A stretch of DNA of 64,000 nucleotides, taken from Corythucha ciliata. Lineage: Eukaryota; Arthropoda; Insecta; Hemiptera; Tingidae. Below, in pieces: positions 46,639-59,299 of this stretch (positions are counted from its first letter, which is position 1; each line of letters starts with the position of its first letter). The position numbers were made by a program, and so were the translations under genes. A model generated the notes under the pieces. That model was not told the DNA's origin. It did no database searches and saw only the letters and a list, made by a program, of their open reading frames with translations. The stretch covers positions 23,785,009-23,849,008 of the forward strand of contig CM075938.1 in assembly GCA_038030265.1 (NCBI GenBank). The letters run 5' to 3'.

Positions 46639-47588
46639 GCGGGTCTGACTCCTTTTAAAAATAAAATTTCGCAGGGTTAGTCTGTTCAAAAAACAATTTC
46701 GTACAGTTAGCTCATTCGAAATAAATTTCGCGGGCTGGCTCTCACCCCTCCCTACCAAAAGAGCAATTTCGTCTCTTTCGCTGTGACAGAAACAGCATGT
46801 TGCGCTGTTGACGCATTCAAAAAACCATTTCGTGGGAATGGCTCCCTGAAAAAACAGAATTCACGAGGCCGGCTCTCTGGAAAACAAAATTGCGGGGAAT
46901 TGGCTCATCAAAAACCTGGTTCGCGGGACTGGTTCGCCCAAAAAAAGAAATTGTGTGACTTTCGCTATACTACAAAACAAAATTCCGTGCTCTTGTCTTG
47001 GCTAATTCAAATAGCAATTTCGCGAGGTTCTGGCCTTTTGAAAAGTCAATTCAGCGTGCCCCGCCTCATCATAAATGAAATTTCGTGGAGTTGACTTGTT
47101 CAAACCCGGTTTCGCGGGCCTCGCTCTCGGCAAAAACACAAACTATCGTGGAATTGGCTCATTAAAAACCAGTTTCTCAGGACAGGCAATTTCGTGGTTA
47201 TCGCCGCTACAAAAACAAAGTGTCGCGCTCTTGACTTTGCGTTGGCTTATTTTTAAGAACGAGTTCATGGTCATGACTCCTATCAGAAGCAAAATTTCGG
47301 ACGGGACTGTATCTTGATCTATTCAAAATTAATTCAATGAGATTGGATGCTTTCCGAAAAACAAAACAATTTGCATGTGCGTGGACCACTAGAATAGCAA
47401 GTTTGGCTCGTTTGACTTCTTCGATAATGACATTTCGTGGATTTGGCTCGTTCAAACCCAATTTTGTGGAGCTGGCTCACCCAAAAAGCCTGATTTCGCA
47501 GGTTTCGCTCCTTTCTCAGACAAAATTTAGCGGTTTCACCCATTCAAAAAGCAGTTTGTGAGGGACATGGCTCATTCGAATAACTATA

Positions 47589-47825
47589 GTCGGATCGGTG
47601 AAAGAATGTGCATGAAATTACCCTCTCTCTTTTCTCTAAACCCACATGACTTACAGCTACCACACGATCACCTGAGAGGAGCCTCTCCTGTTTTATCGGC
47701 AAAAGTCTCTGTTATTGGTTGCAGTTATTTGATAACAAGAGGAGAAGTAGAGAACCACGTTAAGAGAGGGAAAAAGCGGGCTTATGGCCTCCCACCACTC
47801 ATGCATATTCTTTCGCCGATCCGAC
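47589..47825. mobile_element. 237 bp MITE with GTCGGATCGG termini
   Basis: GTCGGATCGGTGAAAGAATG at 47589 is matched in reverse complement by the end at 47825 (CATATTCTTTCGCCGATCCG and AC), about 26 bp of TIR with two or three mismatches. TA flanks both sides (47587-47588, 47826-47827), suggesting a Tc1/mariner-type TA target. Inserted into the family C array, whose repeats resume on the right. Non-coding interior. Confidence 0.75.
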
Positions 47826-47960
47826 TATGATTTCGCTGGGTTGACTCATTAAAAACTACGATTTTGTGGATTTAGCTCTTTCAAATCTCAAATTTAGCGG
47901 ATCTATATTATGATTTGCGGCAAATTGATTTCGACGTTCAATTTTGGCGGGTGAGGAGGA

Positions 47961-50900
47961 TGTGTCCTTCAGTTTAGGGGGGATGGGCTCTTCAGCTTAG
48001 GGGGGATGGGCATCCCTGGACTACACACCAAGCCAAACTCATGGTAGGCAGCACAGCTGGAAGTTTACGACGGGCCCCGTGAGTGTAAACCCCTTCATTT
48101 TAAGAACCGGCCCCTGCCCCCTTTAAAATATACGCTGCACTAAAGGAAAAAAGGTGAGGCTCCCCCTCACAGTTCGACATACATCGAATCTACCCCCCCC
48201 CCTACTTTTTATGCTTGCTTTTCTTGAAATCTGAGTAATTCGTTCTATGCTGCAACAAAATCGTTCGCGGATCCCCCTCCCCCCCACTACACAATTATAG
48301 CGGAACTGCGTTCCCTCTAATGAAGTTTTATAGTCTTCAATTAAAAAGCCCAGCGGCTTGTCACTGAAGCTCGAGATAAACAAATTAATAGATGAAACTG
48401 GGGTTTATTGGGGGGGGGGGGGGTTGTTTGAAATTTCGAGCCCGAAAATTAAAATTGTATTATTCCATTTTACTTTCTTGTTTTTTTAACAAAGTTTTTA
48501 AAAACGTAATTAGTCGTCCTGTCGAGGGCAGCTCCTGGTTAAGATTTGAAAATTCTTGCCTTTGACTCAATTAATTTCATTTGAGAAAAGGGAGGGAAAC
48601 TTTTCAATAAGAAGATCTCCTCCCCCCACAGCACCACCATCAAGGGGCCATCCCGCAAATAGTTTGGGAGAAAAATTAATGGCATTATCCTATGAAAGGA
48701 CAAGTTAAGTTCAAAGCAATTTTTCCTCCTTTTCTAAGATACCAAGGAATGGTTTTTAGAAGAGATAGGAAAAAAAAGATGTTATAGTGGGGAGGGGGTT
48801 CAGGAAAGGGTTTCGTGATGAAGCGGGGTGGGGGTTGATGACATGTAAATTGGTTTGAGGCAACCGAAGCACGTCCGAGAGTCCTCATTTACCTTGTCAT
48901 TATACTTCCAGTGATCCCCCCCCCCACACCAGCGTTCTCTCACTCATAACTATGTTCCTTGTGGAGGTGGTTTTGGTTCTTCGTTCCTTTTTTTTTTATA
49001 ACCATCAAACCCCTACCCAAAAGTGCGTAAGCCCCCCTCCTCCTTCCACACTTTTTTCTTCGCTAATTCGAATTTTAATGTTGGCACAAATGAATCTGGC
49101 CCTTGTGTTGTGGGGGGGGGGGAGGTGAAAAGGGAAGATACTGGAAGAAGGAAAAAGAGGTTATCATGGGAGGGTTGACGGGGATTGCGGTGATTTAATG
49201 CAAAACAGGGCTTAATTATAGCTCATCCCCACCCGAGTTTCTACCCCCGGGTAGGTGGTAAAGCTATAGGGTGGGGGCGGGGTCGGTACTGTTCAATTAA
49301 TTTGTACCAGAGGCGCGCTGTGAATAAGCGTGTGCGGCGAGAAAGAGAGAGTGAGATTCCTCGCCCCTCCTCTTCATACTCTTTGGAGGACGCACCGCGT
49401 TATCGAATTGCTCGTTTGTATGGTAATAGACAAGATGCGGGAGTTGGGGGCTGGCCAGGGATGTAAATGGATGATGGTGTCGAGAGGGTGTAGGACGTGG
49501 TTTTGTGCGGGGGTGGGAGCGCTAATAAAGTAAGAGTCTAGCTAGAGCTAACCCCTGGGTGTATTTTCTAAGTGTCCCTCGTCTCTTATAGTCCACTACA
49601 AATACGGGGGGTGGGGGAGCTAGTACTAACAGTAAATACAATACCAGTAGAGGTTGATACTACTAAACCTCCCAACACTGCAGTTGCTGACCTCATAAAC
49701 GAGATTTGTGTCTTAAGTAACATTAGCCAGCGGGCGGTGGATTATTACTAGAATCTAGAGATAGGAGTTATTGTTTACATTTATGGCGGGGTTTAACTTG
49801 AAACCGGCGGCTTTTCTTCCTTTACAATTTCGATGCTTTATTATACCCTATTGACCTATTTTCAAAAATAGCTCCCAACCACACTTTTTTCTTCGCTAAT
49901 TCGAACTCAAATTACTACTTTTGGCTCAATTCACTAAAATTTCCTATTTTCACGTGAAAACACCAGAACGGCTATTACGGTTTCGGCGGTTGTATATTTT
50001 TGGAGAAGAAGAGAAGAATGTTGCGTGTTCTTCCTTCTTAACCAGCCCTCCGCTTCTGATCGAGCTATTGCGTCACGTTGATTTACTTCCACTATAGGCA
50101 TCCTATTTCCACCCTTCCAGAGCTTTCTCAAAATAACTACAAAAAATCCGTCCAACCAACTTCACCTCCCGCTAGAGGGTTAAAAACTGATTTCCTCGGA
50201 CTTCCCACTTTTATAATTGAATCTGCCAAAAGGAAGTTTATAGGTTGGTTTAATGGAAAGTCTGTTCGCGGATGGAGTGAAGTCTGAGGGTTTAATGACG
50301 CTAGGCGAAGAAGCGGGAGACAAAATAAATTAATGAGAACCTGGACTGAATTTTAAGCGCGTGTTTTCCATTTTTTTCTCTCTTCAAAGATTGTACTTTC
50401 GTGATCGCCGTGACAATTTTCCCTCCTTAATACATTTTTCACTCCCCCCCCCCTTCCAGGCACCATATTTTTTTAACGCAATAATTTACAAGAGGCGAGG
50501 AGTAAAAAAAATGAATTTATTATTTCAGTCGGGAGCTCCGCGAGCGTTAAAAAGTGCGCCCGGAATATTACTCGCCAGTCGCCATATGTTGTACACACAT
50601 TCACCCATTTATTCCGGCTGTTTTCCTTTTCCTAGAAGGGATGGGGGGCGTTGAAAACATGTCCATACTAATTTTCCGCGTCCTCCCCCCCCTCCCGCAA
50701 CCGATTTTGCCAGTGGCAGAAGCGGTAGCGGCTGTTGCACGCAGAAAATTCGCGGTGAGGGGAGGAGGGGTACTTTCATATATGCACAAAGTACGAAGGG
50801 AGTTTGTTCGGCATTGAATGAATTTTAATTAGTTCAATGGTTTTGCTGGTAGCGTTGAATTTTACTTGTTAGGTGTTGTATGTTTATTTTTCCCATTAAA

Positions 50901-52309
50901 ATATTACAGCAAGTAATGTTTTATATGTAATTTGTTAGGGCATCGCATTTGGAGCGCACCCCCTCCCCCCCCCCAGGAACGTACAACCGAATGCCCAAGC
51001 CCATAGAAAATGTCTTTTTTGTGAGGGGGGAGGTTACAACTTTGAATTTGATTTCCATCGGAACATAAATTGTCCCTCCCTTCTCATCCTGGGAACTGGT
51101 AGCGTTTACTATTCATAAAAGTGTAGGATCAGAGGGCGTCCTGAGATGACGTTATAGGAGGGGGGGTCGTGGTAAGAGGAAGATAAAGTGAGTTATTCCA
51201 CGGAACCCCGCGTGTGACACTTAAGGGGGGGACGAAGGGTGTGAATGGAGATTTATATTGCTCCGCAGGGAACCGATTCTTCAAATTGGAAAATTGGTGA
51301 TTCATCCTTCTCTCTCACTCTTGTTACTTCTCAGGGTTGTCTTACCCTGCCACCATAACATCCTAAACCACGTCTGGCTCGGAGAGAAATGGTTACAGAA
51401 AAAATCGGTTGAGCTCCCCTTCTCAGTCGCTCCCAACTTCCTTCGTTTTGTATTGTAATACTTTCCACCCAATGGACCAACCAGGATTTTGAAATAACGC
51501 GTTGAGGTCAGTGCTCTAAGCTGAAGGGGGTTTAAAGGTTGGTGGAGGGACGGGGTAATGCTGTAGGTAAATCTGAGCCTCTACTTCCTTTCTGTAAAAT
51601 GGAGAGGATAGAGGGTTGCAAGAGGCTTTACATATAAATGCAGGCAGACCGAGAGGGATGGGAAAATAAGTTGTACGGAGGGGTGAGCGGATTGCCCGCG
51701 GAGAAGGATTTCGATTTGTGTTAGCATTGGGTCTCATCGGAAGTCGTAAAGATTGACGACTTGGAACCGTCAATCGTGGGGTCGTTTGAGGAGTTGTGGG
51801 ACTTCTCGGTCCTCACGTCGCTCTTTGGAAGGAGGAGAGGTGCGTATCCGGACGTTTTGGCGGTTGTTTTCACAGAGAACCACTCGCGGGAAGAAAACTT
51901 CTCCGGGAGGCTGAGCGGGTGGTGTCTGGTGATACGCGCTATCAGAGACCCAGTTAACGCTTATGTACAGGGGCAGGGGTCAAAACTTAAGTGACGGGTG
52001 CCTGCTAGCGTCGCCTTGGATGCATGTGCTGAGATGAAACCCCAGGGAATAATCGCCAACGGTTCTTGGATTTTAGAATTGGCGACATTTCAAACAGATT
52101 CACCCCTTCGGTTGATATTGGGCTATGTGTGAGGGGCAGATTGCAGCAGACAGGCCCAGTACGCGGGGTTTTTTTTTATGCTGACACCATTATCCAGGCC
52201 TACCGAGAGAAGGGGGACACTGGGTCCTTTATCCCCGGGCCCAGCTTTTTTTGAGGACCCGGATTTCAGAAAAGAGAAAAAAGAGAAAAAAAGGAGAGCT
52301 TTACTGAGT
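47961..52309. other. Unique intron DNA, no gene seen
   Basis: Homopolymer-rich DNA with long G runs (48410, 49110) and C runs (50446, 50966). The stretch 51730-52260 is less biased and has a 77-codon ORF (51761-51994), but no domain or splice context supports it. Confidence 0.45.
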
Positions 52310-52810
52310 TTGAAGCTCTACTGCTGCTGGAGCTCGACTGTGGTAGTAGCTTCGCTGTTCTTGCGGCCTTTTTAGTATTTAGAGCTCTACTGTGGCTTGG
52401 GGGAGGGGGTTATATCAGTGGTGTGGTTGGAGCCCTGCTGTGGTTAGAGCTTTGCTACGGTTAGAGCTTTGCTGTGGATGGAGCTTTACTATAGTTGAAC
52501 CTTTTCTGTCGCTGGACCTTTTGCTGTGGTTGGGCATTCTTTGTGGTTGGAGCTTTACTGTGGTTTTGGGCTTTGCTGTGGTTGGGACGTTACTGTGTTT
52601 GGAGGTTCTATCTGTGGTTAGAGCTTTTCGACAGTTGGAGCTTTGCTGTAGTTGGATCTTTACTGTGGCTGGACCTTCGCTGTGGTTGACCTTTGCTGTG
52701 CTTGGATCTTTGCTGTGGTTAGACCTTTGCTGTGGTTTGACTTTTGCTGTTGACTTTAACTGTGGTTAGGTCTTCTTCGTGCTTCTAGCTTTATTGTAGT
52801 GAAGATCTTT
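52310..52810 (+). repeat. 17-18 bp minisatellite, family E
   Basis: About 25 or more diverged units of the type TGGAGCTTTGCTGTGGT, most regular between 52440 and 52750. The ORFs over it (for example 52392-52769, with repeated WSFTVV/LLWL words) come from the repeat. The reverse complement occurs at 61130-61470. Confidence 0.8.
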
Positions 52811-53129
52811 GCTACGGTTCTGTGGAATCGGTGTGGTAATCGGCAATCAAGAAGAAGGGAGGAAAATAAGAAAAGAATAAACTATACATAGGTACTTATA
52901 AAACATGATGGCAAATAAATATCGTAGAAAATAGGAAAATCAAGTTTGTGAATGTTAGTTTCTGAATGAACGTTTGTGAAAAGGAGGGGTGGGGTATGTG
53001 AAAGGGCCCAATTGAGTTCCATCCCCGGTCCGAACATACTCTCTACGGCCATGCCTTTATTTTTTTTGCATTTCAAAGATAATTTATCCCGCTAAAATAT
53101 TATGTTTGTTTTTTCTCTCTCCCAAACAG

Positions 53130-53309
53130 GTTTTTCGCCAACCATACCCTTCTCGCCTCGCTACTCAATGGTGGGCGACTTCAAATCCGGCGTCTACAAT
53201 TTGAGAATCATCAACGCCAGTCTTGATGACGACGCCGAGTTCCAGTGTCAAGTCGGCCCCAAAGGCTTCAGCAAGGCGATCCGGGCTAACGCTCGCCTCA
53301 CCGTCATTT
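53130..53309 (+). CDS. Nephrin/Sticks-and-stones-like Ig domain, second half (internal exon)
   Basis: Second half of the Ig domain begun in the exon at 42189-42323. The acceptor is CCCAAACAG|GT at 53129/53130; G plus GT restores the split Gly, so the reading frame is continuous. The donor is ATTT|GTAAGC at 53309/53310, again phase 1. Seen: the ordered strands PRYSMVGD, GVYNLRIINASL, then the F-strand motif DDAEFQCQVGP (canonical D-x-A-x-Y-x-C with Phe for Tyr) supplying the second disulfide Cys, then AIRANARLTVI as G strand. Known: this order and wording are characteristic of the first Ig domain of SNS/Hibris/Nephrin proteins. At 180 bp the exon codes for 59 full codons plus split codons. No continuation into the next Ig domain is visible before the window end, so the following intron exceeds 10.6 kb. 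The ORF running on past 53310 is just read-through of the donor. Confidence 0.88.
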
Positions 53310-56300
53310 GTAAGCGTTTTATTTATTTTTCTTCTTTTTTCTTCTTCATACTTTACACCATTGGTTTCCTATGGTTAGGTGGGAGGGACGGGACGGGGCT
53401 CATAAAACGAAATAAAGTGTTGTTAAAAGTACTAGTGGCAAAGTAGGGCTCTTTTTAAGTTTTTGCTGGTGTTCGTGAGTGGCGGGGATTGGAAATGTGA
53501 GCTAGTTTTCTTGTAGAGTTGAAAAGATGGGAAGTTTAAGGGAATTTTATTAGCTCTTTCCAGTAGATTTATACCTTTCCCCCACCCCTTTTCAGTGATG
53601 ACTCACTCCTACTCTCTCCATGAGGAAACGATCACTTGAAAAACAGTCTCGAAACTCTCTATTTGCCATGAGGCGAAAACTTCAGACGAAAGGTTACAAA
53701 AAAGGGTCCGTCAGTGTGTTTTAGCTTTAGTCCACTTTGAAATGATTTCCACTCACCTTCCTCCCTTTTTTTAACGTTTTTATCACACTCAGAAGTTTCC
53801 GAATTCGTTTATTCCTACACCAACCTTTTTCTACTTTATTGCCCTTTTTTTTACAGTCTTTCCACCACCGGGGAGCACTAAGTCCTAGGAATCGGTATGA
53901 GTGAAAGATGTCCGACTGTGATGGTGAAGGGTGGCAGGGTGGAGAAGTTTAATTCCGCTATTTCTCTCGTTCCTGAATCTCTTGAAGCGTAACTCTTAAA
54001 ATTAAGGGCTTCCAACTCCCCAACTCACCCCGATCCGCACAACCATTTGCTTTCAAACCCTTACGGCTATTGTTTTATCCAACAAAACTTTGAAACACCA
54101 CCCCCACCCTCGTACTTCAGCGTGAATGGTGACCTGTGGGTGGGTGGATGGGTCCTGAGAGAGAGAGTGTCCTTTGATGTAATTCATCAAAATTGCGACA
54201 AAAGGAAAGTGGTGGAGGAGTGCGGATGACTGTGGCGGCCAAGAAAGGGATCGCGGAGGAGGAATAACGAATAACAGAAGTGGAAACAGAGTGAAAATAT
54301 TGGCGTTCGGCAAACTTTCAATTAATTGAGAACTTGTAGCTGCCACTCTCTCGCTCTCTCTCCTTTTAAAGAGTCCCAAATCCCGTGATTTCTTTATAAC
54401 CTAGGCATTGCGATTGGGAGTACTGGGGGAAACTGGTAGAGGAAAATTACCTAGTAGGGGGAGGGGGTAATCTATATCATATTGACACTTTTTGGGTTTA
54501 GCGGTTTTTGGCCAACATCTGTCTGAGGTATAAGGGTGGGTGGGGTTGCTTTCGGGCGGCTCTAAGTCGTGATTTTTTTCTTATTTTTCATGATTTTCAA
54601 ATGACCCAGTGATTGAACGTCTCGAACTTGTCCTTTTTCTCCTCGTCAATACACAACTCACCAGAAGATTTTCACCAACAGCGACGTCAAATAAATTATT
54701 AAAATACTAAAGGGGTCGCAAGTGCCCTTACGGACCGCTTTTTCCCTTTACGGCGCACTCCCTCTTCCACTCACCCTACAGCACCTTTCATACCTCACGT
54801 CTTTCTCGTTAAACGGACTGGTGGGGTGAGGGGGGCATGGGTCAAGACCTTCTTATAGGCAATTAAAGTCAATTCCACTCCGACTACTCGACTCGTCTCT
54901 CTGTTAGCATTTTAGCCCCCACCCCCTCAAACCGTCTCAACCCATCCACGTCACCGAAGAAACTCCCCCCCCCCCCTTCTTAAACAATTTACCAAGTCTC
55001 ACCCCTTATTTCAGCCTCGCGTCTTAATCAGACCCCGAAGAAAACAACTTTCAACAACAAAAATGTTAGTAATTGCAAAAATCATTCGATTGAATTCTCT
55101 AAAGCATTTTGATTGAAAAAAAAAGATTCCCACCCCCTCAACCGTAACCCGTGACCTCTTCGTACAATTCACAAAAAAGGCGCACGAGGGAACAAAACAA
55201 TAAATCTTTCCCGTTAAAGCTATCCTCTTTATCTTTTGTTCCGTCCATTTATCTGATTTTCGTACAAAAGAGGGAGAAAAACAGAATGCCGGCGGTGCTG
55301 GTGGGAGTGAAAAGCGAAGGAAAAGGAAAAGTCTTTTTGTAATTTTAACTCTCTCTCTGTGCTTCCAGCTTTTCTTTTGTTCTTAAGCACCAAAAAAAAA
55401 AAAAAGTTTAGTTAATTTTTTTGTTGCTGGGAGAGAAAATTCCTTGTCACTTAAAATAGAAATGCCTTGATGTTTTCCCCGGGGAAAACGAATAAAAATG
55501 GTCCCCTGCTTTCTTTTCCACCGTAGGAGGTGAAATAATATACAACTGGTGGGGGAAAAGGGTGGGATATTGCGCGACAACGCGCTCTTAAACAGGCAAA
55601 TTGAAGAGACAACTCACTCTCACTTGTGGTGATACGGTGGGGGTTTCGGGATAGGTGTGAAGATCATGATGGCGGAGTGTTAAAATTGGTTAAATCTACC
55701 TTCAACCACATTTACTTACACACACACATCTGAATATTAGTGCTTGGTGTCGGAACGGTGACACTGTAGATGAGTGGGAGTGGGATGGAGTGTAAAGTCG
55801 TTTGGAAAGGGTGGAAAAAGGGAAGAAGAGGTGTCGCCTGAACGGGAAAGGTTTCAAACATGTAAATACGTCCTCCTCATCCTCCCAGTTTCATCCTTTT
55901 TTTCATCATCCTTCCACTCACCCCCCCTCACTATTGTGAATACGTTTCCATTACCCCTCCCCGCTACTGCAATACACACAGTCGTTCGCACTCACAGATA
56001 TTATACATAAAAAGAGGATCAAAGAGGTTTTTTGGTTAGCACTCGGGTGGGAGGAGGGAGTTTGATATTCACCCGAGTCGGATATCTGATTCCACTCCCC
56101 CCCCCCTATTCCGATCACTAGCAAAGCTTCCGTCCTTCTCTAAAAACTTGAATGGAGTTCTTATAAAGATTGGTTCGAACGAAAGACGGTGTTGTTGGTG
56201 TTGATGCGGCGACGGAGTTGGGGGGGGGGGGGTAAGCAGGTGCTTTTTCCCCGCTTTCAAAACACCGACAACAGGGAAAGAAGGAGAGAGAGGTGTGAAA

Positions 56301-58534
56301 AAAGGAATTATAACTCGGAGAAAAGCTTTATATATATACGTTCCTGGCCTAAAAGTGAGGAAATCAGCGTCTTTTTCGCACTAAACCCTAGAGATTTATG
56401 AAAGAACTAAAAAGAAATGTTAAAAATATTTAAAATGTGTGGTGGTGGCAAGAGTGGCGGGGGGTTTCCCAGTAACCGCAAGGAAATTGAATACAAAAAA
56501 TCAAATCAAAATTGCTGGGAAATGATTCAACTTTTTTGCTGAACTTCCAAGGAAAACTGGATCTCGTCTTTCGTTTCAAGACAAAAACTCGTGTCTAATT
56601 TGACGAATTCCTGTCATTTTTATTTTGATAAATTTCCGCAAATAAAAATTCCAGGAGGATCCACAGGTTCATTAATTCCTCGGAGCCGTCCTGTTCCCCC
56701 TTCTATCCCTCCCGCCCGCCTGAAGTTTTAAAAAAAATGTAGGCAGGTATTTTCAATACAAAGCGAGACACAAAATTTATGTGATGAAGGGCTCCGTTGT
56801 TATTTCACGACACGGCAGGGAAGGGAGTGCGCGAGTTTTTGTCCCCTCCTCCACCTCCCCATCCAATCCACACATCCTTTGAAACCCATAACACCATCCC
56901 CGTGGAGTTAGTTCACTAATTATTAACAAGGTCCTCTTCTCTCCCGCCCCCCAACCTAAGACCCCTACCACTTCAATTTCAACCTTTGTGATACCAATGG
57001 CTGTGTGGTACTAGATTTTGAACATCAACGAGCAAAGAGGTAGTACCTCTTCTCCTGAGTACATACACGCGTATATAATGGGTGTGTGTAGGGGAGGGGG
57101 GGGGGTCCTCCGGCCTATAATTTATTCAGGTTGACGTGTTTACATCGGGGAACTGCTCGATGCACGCAAGGGGCTATGATAGAAGAGGCGGGGTTGAGAG
57201 TGATGTTTGTGTTGTGGATGAGAGGGGGAGGGCTGAAGTATATTTTAATGCCCAGCAGGGAAGTCAGCAGGTTGTAAATCTAAACTACGAGTGGTAGTAG
57301 TGGTGGTGGCTGTTGTTTCTGAGGATCCCCGAGCTGTTTTTGGACACTGTGGAGCTGTGGTGGTGAGGTTGGGGTTGAAAGGTAATTATGTGCTTGAAAA
57401 ATTCACCCTTGGTGCTTATCATTTAGCAAAAAATAGTACCGTAATAAATGATGGGGTTAAAAGAAATGGTTGGGTTGGAAGCTAAACATGAAACCATTTT
57501 GGAAAACAAAGTACCCAAAGTTGGATAAGAAAGCCTCCCCCCTTCCCACCAAAACATTTCATTCCTGAAGGGAGTAAAGAAAAGAATAGTTCATTGAAAG
57601 TTGTAACGTTGTTGAGCGTGAAAGGAAAATGGGGCTAGAAAAAGCATCCCACCTCGGATTTCCCCAGTATGAGATGGGAAGTATAAAAGAGCGCGGCCCG
57701 CCCGGCGCTGGGTGAGGAAGGGGGGGATGGTTTGGTGCCCGAAGTTTATTACAGAAAAGGTTTATTGTTCCATCTTCCTGAACCACGCAGTGAGCTTTGA
57801 CTTTGATGGGAAAGAAGAGGGGGGTTGATACCGGTTAAATCCCTTCAGGGCTCACCCCCTTCCAAACTCTTTCCATGAAGCAAACAGATCGCGAAGGGCA
57901 ATGAAAGAGTGTGAGGGCAGGGGAATTGCTTCCCGAATGGAATCACGAAAACCATATGACACTCGTTGAATCGTTGGGGTTCTAAACTGGTTTACTATTT
58001 TCCTACTTTTTTTTCTTTTCAACAGCGTGGGACAATTCAGCGCCCACAGAGTTTGAGCGATGTTTAGCAATTCAAAGGAGACCATTTGTAGTTCCCTCAC
58101 ACCTGCACTCGACAAGGCTATTACAAGCAGCGAACGTCCATACGTTCAACACGGGTGTTAGAGTGACCCTTGCTTCTTCTCCTCACGCATGGGTGCGTGT
58201 GGTACCCCGTACTTCAACTGGGTGGGACGCAAGACGGGACTTGAATTATTCGTGGGATGGCAGGCGGGACTAAACAACGATTAGTACCGCGGGACGGGAA
58301 ATTTCACGGTAACTTCCCGCGTGATTGGTTAGAGCTCGTTTTTTTTTTTAAGTAAGCCCAAATTTATGCCAGGTGCGGGTCTAGAGGGCGGTGGCGCACA
58401 GGGCGCGCCTAGGTCTTATGATTTAAATTGGGTTTTCTCCTTACAATTTGCTTTCAAATTGAGCAATGTTATGGCTTCTTAAGGACCGGCTTCGTCTTAG
58501 CGGTACTCCTCGGCCTTTGGTGAACCGGATCAAG
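53310..58534. other. Unique intron DNA downstream of the second Ig exon
   Basis: AT-rich with many C and G runs. I looked for the next Ig domain of the receptor (Cys/Trp pattern with a phase-1 acceptor) and saw none. No mobile element signature except possible GGGACGGGAA-type words at 58220-58320. Confidence 0.45.
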
Positions 58535-58774
58535 CCCAGTTCACACCTATCATGCACGCTTCCGATCCGACACCGATCATGCATTTTTTGATAGGTGTGG
58601 GGACCGTAATAGGCGTTAATACCGAATAATTCACGGCTATTACGCTTCTCAGCCCTCTCAAATTGCCTTTCCAACCCAAATATAGTCTAACCGTTACGAG
58701 GGTTTCCACAGTCTCCGATCCGACATGCATGATCGGTGTCGGATCGGAAGCGTGCATGATAGGTGTGACCAGGC
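58535..58774. mobile_element. 240 bp MITE with TCACACCTATCATGCACG termini
   Basis: 58541-58582 (TCACACCTATCATGCACGCT onward) is the reverse complement of the right end (to about 58768), about 40 bp of nearly perfect TIR containing the inner words TCCGATCCGACACCGATCAT. The left TIR also has a local inverted copy TGATAGGTGTG at 58590. No target duplication recognised. Non-coding. Confidence 0.75.
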
Positions 58775-59299
58775 CTTCAGGTGGAGTGGAGGTTTAAGAA
58801 CTTTCTTCATACAGCCAATTAAGACCCAGAACCTAACGTTCCAAAACAAGCTTATCATTACAACGACAAGCTAGTCATTATCCCAAGGAATCCCTAAAAG
58901 CATTCATTAATTTATACACTAGAAAGTGACTATCGGCCTCTGAAACAATACATTATTCTAAATCCTTCAATTTCACTCCTGAAGCCGGCTACTCAACTCA
59001 GCCTGAGAAATGGTCGATGTAACCTTGAAACCCGCCTTTTTTTGTACAAATATGGTTCCGTAACCCCCAAAACAGTAATTCATGAATTCCTCACGCGGCA
59101 AATAAATTTTCAATTTATTCTTCAGACACTGAATTTGCACAGAAAGTGTGCCCCAAGTGTTCACCCATCAAAAACTGGCACCTCTGGCCAGGAAATGGTC
59201 TGTGTGCTGTGCTATGAACTTTCTGACCAAAAACCGACTATCCCATCAAGGACATAGCCAGGACGAAGGACAAGGGTAGGCAGCTGCCCAGTTGCCCAC

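Larger units (their letters stand above)
46050..47960 (-). repeat. Degenerate ~30 bp repeat array, family C
   Basis: Units of the type 'caatttcgcgggattggctcattcaaaaa' spaced about 29-34 bp fill this stretch except for two insertions (46346-46638 and 47589-47825). Read in reverse they match the family C array at 35850-36800. Confidence 0.65.
42324..53129 (+). other. Large phase-1 intron within the Ig domain
   Basis: Bounded by GTGAGT at 42324 and CCCAAACAG ending at 53129; flanking exons join in frame. It is 10,806 bp long. It holds unique AT-rich DNA, an inverted repeat array (44760-45960), a ~30 bp repeat array with SINE and MITE insertions (46050-47960), long G/C and poly-T/A runs, and a 17 bp minisatellite (52310-52810). 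I see no additional exon between the two boundaries. Confidence 0.8.

Noticed and set aside
52392..52769. 125-codon Trp/Leu/Val-rich ORF that looks like a repeat protein or membrane protein
   Set aside because: It is a translation of the 17-18 bp minisatellite.
58200..58330. GGGACGGGAA-type repeated words and a short inverted repeat
   Set aside because: Too short and irregular to separate from chance.
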